A DNA stretch of 64,000 nucleotides from Isoetes taiwanensis (lineage: Eukaryota > Streptophyta > Lycopodiopsida > Isoetales > Isoetaceae). A program made the position numbers and the translations under genes. How positions within the stretch are numbered: the first letter of the stretch is position 1; each line of letters starts with the position of its first letter. The stretch covers positions 989,352 through 1,053,351 of the forward strand of contig JAJEKV010000168.1 of assembly GCA_021234155.1 (NCBI GenBank). The letters are read 5' to 3'. Positions 22,856 to 32,541 of this stretch are shown in pieces. The notes under the pieces were generated by a model. The model saw only the letters and a list, made by a program, of their open reading frames with translations. It was not told the origin of the DNA and did not search any database.

Positions 22856-22892
22856 AGAGAGAGATTGTAAACCCTAGAGAGAGAAGGAGATT

Positions 22893-23345
22893 AGTTAAAT
22901 GATGCCTCAATTCAAAGATGCTATATTGTATATCGATAAATTTCTTGTATTTCTGTAATCATATAAAGGAGTTTATTTAAATGATGTCTCAATTCAAAGA
23001 TGCTATTACATATATCGATAAATTTCTTGTATTCAATGGGGGGTTCACAGTTTTGGGCGTATAACCCATCTGCATGCACGGGAAAGGGGTTTTTTGGACC
23101 CATTTTCGTACATATACGGTCGGCAGGGGGTCCTTTTTCTGGTATGTTTTGCACTATCCTAGGTAATTTTTATTCGAAAGGGGTCAAAATTTGCTTTTAA
23201 AGATCCATATACAGGGGGGTTTTTTGCCACCCCATGCACGCAGATGGCATATCCCCCTTATACATGAGTGAATCCCCCTTGCTTGTATTATGTAATCATA
23301 TGAACGAGATTTATCAAAATGATGTCTTAATTCAAAGATCAAGTG
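22893..23345. repeat. ~80-bp tandem units, second one interrupted by a MITE
   Basis: Unit 1 starts near 22897, unit 2 near 22980 and unit 3 near 23317. Each opens with aaatgatg(c/t)ct(c/t)aattcaaag, and the complete units continue with gataaatttcttgtatt and gtaatcatat. Unit 2 is split exactly at cttgtatt by the element at 23034-23281. Unit 1 is therefore an internal empty-site control. A related end fragment lies left of LINE-A at 11886-11921. Confidence 0.8.
23034..23281. mobile_element. MITE M8, copy 1 (248 bp, 8-bp TSD)
   Basis: The ends are CAATGGGGGGTTCAC and, on the other strand, CAAGGGGGATTCAC. They are flanked by the perfect 8-bp duplication CTTGTATT (23026-23033 and 23282-23289). 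The 8-bp TSD and a terminus of the CA(A/G)NG type fit the hAT superfamily. It has no coding capacity. Internal strings shared with copy 2 at 33458 include gcgtataaccca, aggggtcaaa, ggggggttttttgc and acgcagatg. Confidence 0.88.
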
Positions 23346-24668
23346 TTAATGGGTCAACTGTGATTATTGGATCACAGAATAAAGGTTAGAATATGCCAAA
23401 TCGAGGATCGAGGATTTTATATCTCACACCTCCGTATAGCACGACGCTCCCCATACGCCAAGAGTACGTATGCCAGCAACAAATAAATAGGAATGAATAC
23501 CAATAAATAAGACGCCTCAATACCAATATGAGCTGTGAGCCTAAATGCGGGGACAGATTAAATTATGAGAGAGTAAGGAGACATGCACAAAGCAATAGAG
23601 GTGACATAACCACAAAATAGTGATGCCTTCTATATTACAATGTAGAAATGACAATCGGAAGGCGGCATGGGTGCTGCTTCTATAGCAAACAGCCTGCTGC
23701 AAATTTTTTCCCATGACATGAAGAAGCAAGCATTTTCGCATTACATAAGGAAACACCAACACATTTTCTACCTTAGCTAATACCAACTCGCATTGGCGCA
23801 AATAACCATTTTCTTTCTTGGCTAATACCAACTCCCATTGGCGCCAATGACCAAGAGCAGCAATCCGGCCCACATGACATCTGCATGGAGCATGACTAGA
23901 TTTGCAATACTGACTCAGTGACATAGCAGAATACTGCACGTAATAGAACATCACTACATCTACACCATGGCATAACTTGTTCCTACAATTCCAAGAACTC
24001 TGCAACACGTGATCCATAGGAAAAAAACGCACAGAAGAATACAGTGAGAATGATCAGGATTGCACCATTTGTATATTATTACAAAGTATACACAACAGAA
24101 GGATGCCCTCATGATCCTCGCCCCTCCACAAACAGGAAACAAGTCTTCTGCAACAGACTACCATCAAAGTAGAAGGCAATTGTACACCTCAAGTTCTCCT
24201 CGGCCGCTCCGTCTGTACCATCTCCAGCATAGAGAATAGGGACTCCAGAAAAAAGCGTGCCACCATCAAGGAATAAAAGAGCAAACCCGAGAAACCTTCT
24301 AGCAATCCACATGCTACATAACTAGAATCAAATATATACTCCCTCTTGAATATGCACACAAATATCTTTACCTCCGACGCAGACATAATGCAGAAGTCAG
24401 ACATTGGCAATCCCATCTCAGTGTTCTTGCTAGCAAGCACTCAACAATCCCTAATGCAACTAGCTCCAACATCAAAAGCACAATAGTAGGGCCAACTTCG
24501 ACCTAGAACCCCAAGAGCACATCAGTAGGGCCAACTCCAACCTAAAACTCTAGAGCCTACCTGCAGTTCCGCTGCCTGAGGAGATCACTGCCTCCAGCAA
24601 CATGCAATGCCATGTGTTGCCTCCCACCCTCGCCAACATGGTCGGGCTTCTTTTAGCAACCCCTATGA
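23346..24668. other. Intergenic, small tandem repeats only
   Basis: Around 23760-23850 a 47-bp unit with gctaataccaactc(g/c)cattggcgc occurs twice. Around 24485-24560 an agtagggccaact unit occurs twice. The 163-codon minus frame at 23541-24032 owes an internal residue repeat to the first of these and shows no domain. No gene is supported. Confidence 0.45.
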
Positions 24669-24845
24669 AGTTCAATCCTACCTTTTGCTTACCCAAACCA
24701 TTGACAATAGAGCAACCCAAAAAAATAAAACCCCCCTTTTTCGTCAAACCTTTGCCAAAATCTTGGAAACGATTGTATATATATTGTGTCTCTATGTTGA
24801 CTAAAATATATTCATTTATGGGATCTATCTATCCATCTCACTCTA
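24669..24845 (+). repeat. Repeat R10, first half (second locus)
   Basis: This matches 10307-10490 almost throughout, including acccaaaccattga(c/t)aatag and atattcatttatgggatc(c/t). The match stops abruptly at ctcac(c)tct. The continuation found at 10521 appears again only at 27314. Confidence 0.7.
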
Positions 24846-27313
24846 GCAGCCTAATGGCATTAGACAATCCATAGTGCTTGTTAATCTTTTGTTTTTGTTA
24901 CAACTCAAATTTGAAACCATATCTTGCAGGTTGATGATGGTGGAAGACATTTTACAATCTTATATTGGGGCTATTAACAATCCCCACTGTACTACTACCG
25001 CCCGTCTCATCACCAAAACCAGAACCAAAAGCAAAACCAAAACCAAAACCAAAACCGAGGCCAGCAATAGTTATCTAAAACAATGAAACTTCAAATTTCA
25101 AGTCCTACTTATAGGAACGCAATCTAACTTTATAGTTTTTGTACTTCTCCCTTGTCAAAACCAATAAAAAGTCACTCAATAGTTTCTTCTGTGTTTACTT
25201 TCTTTGAATCCCCGATTACTTACAATGCAGACATACTTATCTTGTAATGAAGGACCTCTAGGAGCCAACAATGACTTGCCATCCAAGATGCCAAATCAAT
25301 AGACACTATCTCCAACTCATGAGTAATGATGAAACATGCACTCTTAACTGTAAGATATCATGTTGCTCCATGCAAATTTTAACAAAGACAACGCTAGTGC
25401 CACTAGCTATAGATGTACAAGGACTGCAAGAGTCCTGTGATAGGAAATGCAAATTCCGAATCCACAGGATGCACTATCCCTTTGCTGAGGCACGCAAGTT
25501 TGGCCACATTTGGTCATGTCCTCACCCAACACCCTTACAAACCAGGGACTCAACCTGACAAAGTACACAAACATGTTATTATATTGTGCAATCTATGTGC
25601 AAGAAAGAATACTGACTACCTTCTAAGGTGTAGTTCAAATCCTTGTGAAAGTTGGCTGGCTGTGGAGTCAAGTGTCCATCCAGTGCTGCCTGGACGAACG
25701 CCAAGTTGGCGCCGCAGTTCTGGATCAATAATGTGGACAACCAAGAACCAATGGCTACTGCTCAAAGCAAAAAATGTTATTGAAGAGATGCTGTAGAACT
25801 AAAGGAAAAACCAAATGCACGTACTGAGAAGAGAGCCAGATGAGGGCAGCATGGAGGTGCCAGTGGACCAAAATTTTGATGCAGCAGCGGCGCGAAGCCT
25901 CTTCCTGTCTCAATTCGTCACTTTCTATCATGTGCACATCCTCTAGAGGTCTTTGCCTGCTAGATCTATGTTCCCCAACGTCCAGATCAGCCTCCCTCTC
26001 CCTCCTTCGTTTCTGCTGAAACTCGCGAAGCCGCAGCACAGCGCGGCTGGTCTCGGACTCGCCCCAAGGATGACCCGCAGCGCGCTGTCTCATCTGAGCG
26101 CTCATGAGTATCTGAGAAAGCTGAACATCCTCTGATCCTTGAGTAGCCCTGCCATGGGGATCCAGGGGAGCTCTCTGATGGAGCCTCACTCTGGTGGCCT
26201 CGAGCCGGACGGGCCGGGCGGTCATCCTGCGCAGGCGCATCACAGCGAGCTCGTCGCGCATCCATGCGTCGATCCCCCGAGGGTAGTGAAGGAGCTGCTC
26301 CTCCATGCTCATGGAAGCAGCCGCTGCCATGGCTATGGCCGCCACCCTGGCGTGGTCCCTGTGCCTGCATTGTGTCTCCGCCAACCTTGCCAGGTAGGCA
26401 GGGTTGCCCCTCCTCTCGGCATACCTGCTCCTGTCCCTCCTGATTTGTCCAGCTGTCCGCCGCGAGCCCTGCCCCGCTGGCCGCCCGCGTGGCCGGTGCG
26501 GAAACTCTAGCCCCTCCCCCTCGTGGTGGTCCCTGTGGTGCCTATATGCTGATGGTTGTGTCAACCCCAAATGTGTTGCTAGTTGCCTCCCACTGTGCCC
26601 ACACCCCTCTGCACAACACCACCAATACTGCCTGCTCCTATACCTTCCTCCCTCGCACAACTCTATCACCCTCGTCTCTATCCGCCAATAGCCTGCCATC
26701 TCCCTACACATGTTAGCTCATCTTAATTAACCCGCTCTTTCGCACTTTACATTCATATACTCGAAATTGAACTTACGATCGTATGATAGCTCCCAGGGAC
26801 AAGCTCCCCTCTGACAATAAACCATCGATCGTCGACACACCATCATCAGAATGTGATGTGTTTGATGACTCCATCACTAGATAAGAAAATAACTAGGTTG
26901 CTTGATATATTAGATGGACCATTGACCATAATTTAATCCTAAATGTAGCTAGTAGTTTAATCTAGATCTAGCAACCTTCAAATACATGGGTAATCTAGCA
27001 TAAACTCCCTTTTGCTCATGCCATTCAACATATCATTTAACTTTATGGATTTGGTAAATAAGGAAGTTTATGACATTGTGAAGAAATGGCTCGATGTTGC
27101 TAGCGTTAATGACATTGAAAGACATAGCACATCATTGTAAATAGAAACCTCAACTTATACATTAGTATTTGTTAATGGAAAATGCAAATATCTAACTAAA
27201 ATTTCACCAAACACAACGTACACTCAACTCGTATTGAATATTTTGATTGAAAACCAAGGAAGAAGCGAAAGCTTATTTATAGACCACCTACCTGTGAAGA
27301 GTGGTGACTGGTG
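24846..27313. other. 2.47-kb segment between the two R10 halves (possible insertion)
   Basis: The segment holds a CCAAAA-type simple repeat at about 25010-25056, the GC-rich minus ORF at 25755-26711, and AT-rich ends. In the contiguous R10 copy at 10.3-10.6 kb nothing comparable is present at this point. I could not find terminal inverted repeats or a target duplication by eye, so it could equally be two independent R10 fragments. Confidence 0.4.
25755..26711 (-). CDS. Unrecognised GC-rich ORF, 318 codons
   Basis: It starts at ATG 26711. The product is strongly basic and Arg-rich. An early stretch LATHLGLTQPSAYRHH resembles a helix-turn-helix, followed by basic RPRGRPAGQGSRR, an Ala-rich piece (AAIAMAAAAS), an amphipathic charged block REFQQKRRREREADLD, and finally a hydrophobic tail (from about residue 275) that looks like translated non-coding DNA. 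A real coding exon may therefore end near 25870. The ORF is much richer in GC than its surroundings and sits in a segment that may be inserted. No family is recognised, and random openness of GC-rich DNA is a real alternative. Confidence 0.33.
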   Translation of the reverse strand: MCREMAGYWRIETRVIELCEGGRYRSRQYWWCCAEGCGHSGRQLATHLGLTQPSAYRHHRDHHEGEGLEFPHRPRGRPAGQGSRRTAGQIRRDRSRYAERRGNPAYLARLAETQCRHRDHARVAAIAMAAAASMSMEEQLLHYPRGIDAWMRDELAVMRLRRMTARPVRLEATRVRLHQRAPLDPHGRATQGSEDVQLSQILMSAQMRQRAAGHPWGESETSRAVLRLREFQQKRRREREADLDVGEHRSSRQRPLEDVHMIESDELRQEEASRRCCIKILVHWHLHAALIWLSSQYVHLVFPLVLQHLFNNIFCFEQ

Positions 27314-27378
27314 TATGGAAGGAAATAAAGCTGCTATACGAGCATCTACAAGGATCAACAAAACCATGAGGAGACTAG
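27314..27378 (+). repeat. Repeat R10, second half (second locus)
   Basis: This matches 10516-10577, with aataaagctgctatacgagc and aaggatcaacaaaaccatga. It completes the R10 order begun at 24669-24845 after a gap of 2.47 kb. Confidence 0.7.
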
Positions 27379-28166
27379 TATTACAAGAAAAAATACATAA
27401 ATCAGCAAAACATGGAACAAATCTCAAAATCAAGCGAATGCAGGGAAATGCGGAACTCTGCAACTCCAAACCAGCATAACAAAGTGCTGCATCAAGAATT
27501 CTAGAATGAGACTTATTGTAGAATAGAACCTTGACGGATGAGAGTTGTATCAGACTCGAGTATTCAGGAACACAGGCATTCATCAAGATTGACCCATTGA
27601 TTGTATAACAAAGAAAATATACCCTGACATTGGCCCTGTTCGATATGTCAAAAAAATCTAAAATCGAAATACCTTAGTTGCAGCTATGGATCAGTTTTTA
27701 GTTCTGGATCTTCTGGCATTATTTGGCAGCATAGAATCCGGTCGTGTTCTCGCTTAAGCGCTCTGCTTCTCTGGGCGGGAATGGAATCCGGCGCCCATTT
27801 GCGCTGGGAATGAAATGGTATTCGATGCAAATAATACTAGGTATTCGATAATATAATACCCTAATTTTTTTTTCATGCTTCGAATACTGCCCATGTACTT
27901 TTCTACCTGTTAGGCCAGTCATGATCTTTTGCCCTCTATGTCGTCGCTAAGAAGCTCATTACGGCGATCGTGTGAGGTACATGTCCTTTCTCAAAACCTT
28001 ACATGCCCATTTTGCATTTAGACAGTTGAAATGCATTTAGACAGTTGAAATCAACGCATGTTATTCTTAGATCATTGGAGAATTACCCTCTGCAGGGAAT
28101 ACTGCAAATCCAACCCGCAGGTATGATCTTTGCATATCGTTGTATATGTTCTCTGTGTGCTTCTAA
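27379..28166. other. Upstream region of the PPR gene
   Basis: No gene is recognised here. Close to the PPR frame there is a possible splice pair: ccgcag|gtatga at about 28121 and tttccaag at about 28186, so an upstream 5' exon may exist. A 17-base duplication of acagttgaaatgcattt-like text occurs at 28020-28045. Confidence 0.4.
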
Positions 28167-30374
28167 TTGCCTGTTTTATTTCCAAGAATCACCGAAAAAA
28201 TAGAAGCGTTGACAAGAGATTGTGAGCATGGTAAGATGGATCAGGCACTTGAGGCTGCAGAGAGTATGCAACAGCAAGGCATTTCTTTAACCAGGAACAT
28301 TGCGTACTGCCTTTTGCAGCAATGCGGAAAAACCGTAGACCTGGAGTATGGAAGACGAATGCAGTCCCTTATGCTCCACAATGGACTCACTTCTGTTGCT
28401 GCCTTGGGCAACCATATTATTCGCCTGTTTGCCAATAATGGAAGCTGGATTGAAGCAAATGAAGCATTTCATAAGATTTCTAATTCAAATGCATATACAT
28501 GGAGTACAATCATTTCAGCAAATACCAAGTTTGGTGAAAGTAAGAAGGCCCTTGACTTGTACCACAAAATGGAAAGTTCAGGTATTGAGTGCGACAAATT
28601 TGTTTATATAGCAGCTTTGGGTGCATGTACATTGTCTTGTTCCTTTCAATGCGGAAGGCTCGTTCATGAACAGATCATTATTAACGGTATGCAGTCAGAT
28701 TTAATCATTTGCAACACCCTTCTTGATATGTATGCCAAATGTGGAAACCTGGTAGAGGCATGCCATGTCTTTCAAAGAATACCAAACCGAAGTGTTGTTT
28801 CTTGGAATTCAATGATTGCAGGATATTCCCAAAATGGGGAAGCACTACTTGCGATAGAAGCCTTTGAGAAAATGCAGGAGGGAAATATGGAGCCAACTGA
28901 CGTCACATTTTTGGGCGTATTAAAAGCATGTGCCCGTATAGGATTCATAGAATTGGGAAGGAATATTCACAATCAGATCATTAGAAGAGGGTTGCAGTTT
29001 GAGGTCAGTGTAGCCAACACTCTTGTAGATATGTACACCAAATGTGGAAGCCTGAAGGAGGCTCTTAAGGTTTTTAATAAATTGTGGAATAGAAGCATAG
29101 TGTCATGGGGTGCAATGATTGCAGGTATGGTTCAACTCGGAGAAGGATGCATGGCTCTACTTTGCTTCCATAAAATGCAAGACGAATCCATAAAGCCAAC
29201 CAATGCCATTCTTATTAGTGTTTTGAAAGCATGTATCATCACAGGAGAAGTACTATATGGCAGGCTAATTCATGAACAGATGATTGAGAATGGATGTCAT
29301 TTAGATGTTCTTGTATGGAGTGCCCTAATCGATATGTATGCAAAGTCTGGCCATTTGGAGGAAGCCGAGAAAACATTAAACAAATTGGCAAGTCAAGATG
29401 TGGTTTCATGGGGAGCAGTGGTTGCAGGATATGCTCAACATGGAGAAGGGTTACTTGCTTTAAGCTGCTTCGAGAAGATGAAAGAGAGATCCATTGAACC
29501 AAACAATATCATTTTTTTGGCTCTCTTAAAAGCGTGTGCCAACATAGATGCCATAGAGCAAGGTAGGCTCATACATAATTGGGTATTAAAAAATGGACTT
29601 GAATTAGATACCAAGATGGGGAGTGCTTTGATCAATATGTATGCCAGATGTTGGAGCCTGGATGAATCACGCAAGGTTTTTGATGAGTTGTGGGATCGGG
29701 ACATTATTTCATGGAATACAATGATTGCAGGATATGCCCAATATGGCGAAAGCTTTCCTGCTGTAGAGCTTTTTGAGAAAATGCAGCAAGAGGGCATCGA
29801 ACCAGATGAGATAACATTTTTGAGTGCCTTGAAGGCTTGTGCCAATGCAGGGGCAGCAGGGCAGGGGAGGCTCATTCACAAGGAGATTACGAAAAAAGGG
29901 CTTGAGCTAACTGAAGTTATTGGCAATAGTCTTATAGATATGTATGTTAAATGTGGCAGCCTGGAAGAAGCACAAAGAGTCTTTAATGGCATGCCAAATC
30001 GAGATGCCATGTCATGGGGTGCAATCATTGCCGGATATGGCCATCATGGGGAAGGGGTTCTCACCTTAGAGTATTTTGAAGAGATGCAAAGGAAGAGTAT
30101 AAAACCAGATGAAGTTTCATATACGAGTATTTTAATTTTGTGCAGTCATGTAGGCCTTGTAGAGGAAGGACGCTGGTATTTTAAATCTATGAGCGAACAA
30201 CATGGCATTATGCCCACTATTGCGCATTTTACCTGCATGGTGGATCTTTTTGGCCAGGCAGGATTCCTACTTGATGCAGAGAGTTTGCTCCAGAGTACTG
30301 AACCCAATCTTAGTGGATGGATGTCTTTGCTTAGTGCTTGCAGAATGCATGGCCATGGCGAGCTAGGGAAGTAG
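28167..30374 (+). CDS. PLS-class pentatricopeptide-repeat protein, truncated in the E motif
   Basis: A single open frame of 735 codons runs up to the TAG at 30374. The frame opens at a TTG just after a stop, so the true start is either ATG 28236 (residue 24) or an upstream exon spliced near 28186. At least six P-L-S modules of about 101 residues repeat, each with (L/N)IH(E/N)Q-like, DMY(A/T)KCG, VSW(N/G)(S/A)MIAGY and (F/L)LKAC landmarks. Such proteins bind organelle RNA base by base and guide C-to-U editing or processing in plastids or mitochondria. The end reads HGIMPTIAHFTCMVDLFGQAG, then GWMSLLSACRMHGHGELGK and stop. The rest of E, E+ and any DYW deaminase are missing, and the text after the stop does not continue them in any frame. 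It may act in trans with a DYW partner, or be decaying. Confidence 0.85.
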   Translation: MPVLFPRITEKIEALTRDCEHGKMDQALEAAESMQQQGISLTRNIAYCLLQQCGKTVDLEYGRRMQSLMLHNGLTSVAALGNHIIRLFANNGSWIEANEAFHKISNSNAYTWSTIISANTKFGESKKALDLYHKMESSGIECDKFVYIAALGACTLSCSFQCGRLVHEQIIINGMQSDLIICNTLLDMYAKCGNLVEACHVFQRIPNRSVVSWNSMIAGYSQNGEALLAIEAFEKMQEGNMEPTDVTFLGVLKACARIGFIELGRNIHNQIIRRGLQFEVSVANTLVDMYTKCGSLKEALKVFNKLWNRSIVSWGAMIAGMVQLGEGCMALLCFHKMQDESIKPTNAILISVLKACIITGEVLYGRLIHEQMIENGCHLDVLVWSALIDMYAKSGHLEEAEKTLNKLASQDVVSWGAVVAGYAQHGEGLLALSCFEKMKERSIEPNNIIFLALLKACANIDAIEQGRLIHNWVLKNGLELDTKMGSALINMYARCWSLDESRKVFDELWDRDIISWNTMIAGYAQYGESFPAVELFEKMQQEGIEPDEITFLSALKACANAGAAGQGRLIHKEITKKGLELTEVIGNSLIDMYVKCGSLEEAQRVFNGMPNRDAMSWGAIIAGYGHHGEGVLTLEYFEEMQRKSIKPDEVSYTSILILCSHVGLVEEGRWYFKSMSEQHGIMPTIAHFTCMVDLFGQAGFLLDAESLLQSTEPNLSGWMSLLSACRMHGHGELGK

Positions 30375-31377
30375 TCTGCTTGGATTCTCATGGGCTGCTT
30401 ACTTGTTTTATGCTGCCGATTCTCAGGTGCACAAAAATGCCTGTACTGCATTAAAAATTTCTGGCAATCACAAATCTGTAGTTAATGAAAGAGCTTGCAT
30501 TGCAAATTAAACAAGATAATCATCTTGTATTTTTTCATAAGCAGACTTGTTGGCATCTCTTGTGACCCTTCTACAATGTGAGCTACAAAGAAGTGCAGGA
30601 AGAGATAAAATTTGACCAATAATAGGATTTTGAGACACATTGCAGCTTTCACACCATGGGCTTAACGTTATGTTAGGTTCATTTGCTCAAATGGTTTGGT
30701 CAAGTGGTCGGCGATTGGGCTGGCTGTATTTCTTCACCATGGTAGATAGAAACCGAACTGTCTCACGACGTTCTAAACCCAACTTACATACCGCTTCGCT
30801 TTAACAGATGAGAGATGTCAAATCGATTATTATGCATCAGCTTACACTCTGTCTCAAGTTTAAGGATTTACAAATAAATACTGAGTATGCTGAAGAAGTT
30901 TGGTATAATAATCGATTGCGGAAACATATACTGGAACAAAGACTTCAAGAAGGAGTAAATTGACACATCTCCCTGTTTGAGCTCAGACATAGGCATAACG
31001 AGGATTATATTGGAAGACAAGACATTCTAAAAAGGTATGCATGATGTTGCATATCAATGCCTTCTATCATGAAGTGCATCTTAGCTTCATTTATGTCAGA
31101 TTATCTGATATGGTAAATATGTCCAGTCAAAGGAAAAACACAAGCAGAACAAAGGGAGGAGATATTATATTGTCATTGATAATCGCTCGTATGTGCTTGT
31201 GGATTCAGTGCAGCTTCTATGATAGATGAACGTGCCTATTCTGGAACAAGTTGAAAGTGCATCACAGCTTGTTTCTAGGCTATTGCAAATATGCTAGTGG
31301 CATGCCAAATGTGTGTCACTTGTCATGAATAAGAGAGTTGATTTTAAACAGCTGCATAGACCAAATAACTACACTGC
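30375..31377. other. Intergenic after the PPR gene
   Basis: No E/DYW continuation, poly(A) insertion or other gene is recognised. Frames are short and motif-free. Confidence 0.45.
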
Positions 31378-31638
31378 CTAATCTAGTAGACGTACTTGTG
31401 ATTTAGGAACAATTGGTGTTAAGATAATGGGAGCCCAGATATTGTTCTTGTGCAAGTTATATTTGACAACATGTGTGCATACATATGCTATTGAAATGGC
31501 TCCCATTATGAAGGAGACTATTGCTTTGGCTGTAGGATCACCCATTATAAATATTATCCCTGCAAGCAACGACGCACTTACTGCTCTATAGCTTGCTATT
31601 GCAGAGTGTGATTGTCGCTTAATCTTTTCAATAATACT
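31378..31638 (-). other. Possible hydrophobic terminal exon
   Basis: The minus frame is open for 87 codons from 31638 to a stop at 31378. It has a basic start (SIIEKIKRQSHS), then two likely membrane spans around LLAGIIFIMGDPTAKAIVSF and IMGAISIAYVCTHVV, and a proline-containing end. The composition looks protein-like and has no ATG start, so it would be a last exon. No upstream exon or family was found. Confidence 0.22.
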
Positions 31639-31935
31639 TCAAATTTGATTCTATTCTTCTTAAACATCAATTCACAAAGATACATATGTTTATACATATA
31701 GTGAAGCCATTACGTAAATGGAACATAAGAAGCCTCTTGATTTTGGATATTCTCATGGACATTACATCCAGCGGTTGAAAATAATAGCAGAGCACTTAGA
31801 CATAATAGAGCCTTTTTAATATCCATTTACCATGTATGCACAAGGCTTAAGCTGCCTTCTCCTCCTCCTCCTTCTATTGGTCCCACATACCTATGCACTC
31901 ACATATACCTATTTGATTGCACAGTTCATCCCAAA
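31639..31935. other. AT-rich spacer
   Basis: No gene or repeat family is recognised, apart from a CTCCTCCTC run near 31858. Confidence 0.4.
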
Positions 31936-32400
31936 AAAAAGTAAAAAAAAAAGAGGAACTGTTGACAATCCAAACAAAAGATGCCTATAAAAAGTAAAAA
32001 AAAAAGAGAGCAATTGTTGACAATCCAAACAAGAGAAGCCTATAAAAAAAGGGAACGACTACTGACAATCCAAAGAAAAAGAAACTTATAAAAAAATTAT
32101 ATCACAACAGAGAAAATATCAACTATCAAAACACAAGATGACTATTAAGGTTTCAGATATGTATAGGAACAACTATTGACAATCCAAACAAAAAGAAACC
32201 GGAACAACTATTGACAATCCAAACAAAAAGAAACCTATAAAAAATGATATTACAATAGAGAAAATATCAACCATAAAAAAGGTACAACTATTGACAATCC
32301 AAACAAAAAAAAAACCTATAAAATAATGATATCACACAGAGAAAATATCAACTATCAAAACACAAGATGACCATTAAGGTTTCATATATGTATAGGAAGA
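31936..32400. repeat. Degenerate tandem array (tgacaatccaaac units)
   Basis: The block ttgacaatccaaacaa, followed by an A-rich aga(a)gcctataaaa stretch, occurs about seven times. In two places it is joined to a longer tail that includes gagaaaatatcaactatcaa and acaagatgac(t/c)attaagg. The array therefore has short and long unit forms. Confidence 0.75.
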
Positions 32401-32541
32401 GATGTCTCATGCCAACTATTTACAAGCATGAAAAGGAATAAATAGACGATCAAGTTTTTAAATGGACAACATAGAAAGAAGGAAGAACAAGAAGCGTGCA
32501 TAGTCCCATGAATAAGAGCAAGTGACCCTAAATCTTGGGTG

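Noticed and set aside
23541-24032. 163-codon minus frame with internal repeat ELVLAK
   Set aside because: The residue repeat is just the 47-bp DNA duplication translated. The composition is Cys/His/Leu-rich without a motif and the start is arbitrary.
26139-26510. 123-codon plus-strand frame
   Set aside because: It overlaps the longer minus ORF at 25755-26711 and has Pro/Cys-rich text typical of an antisense reading.
31936-32400. Regularly spaced repeats resembling a CRISPR array
   Set aside because: Spacers are themselves A-rich repeat variants and the genome is eukaryotic. It is a degenerate tandem repeat.
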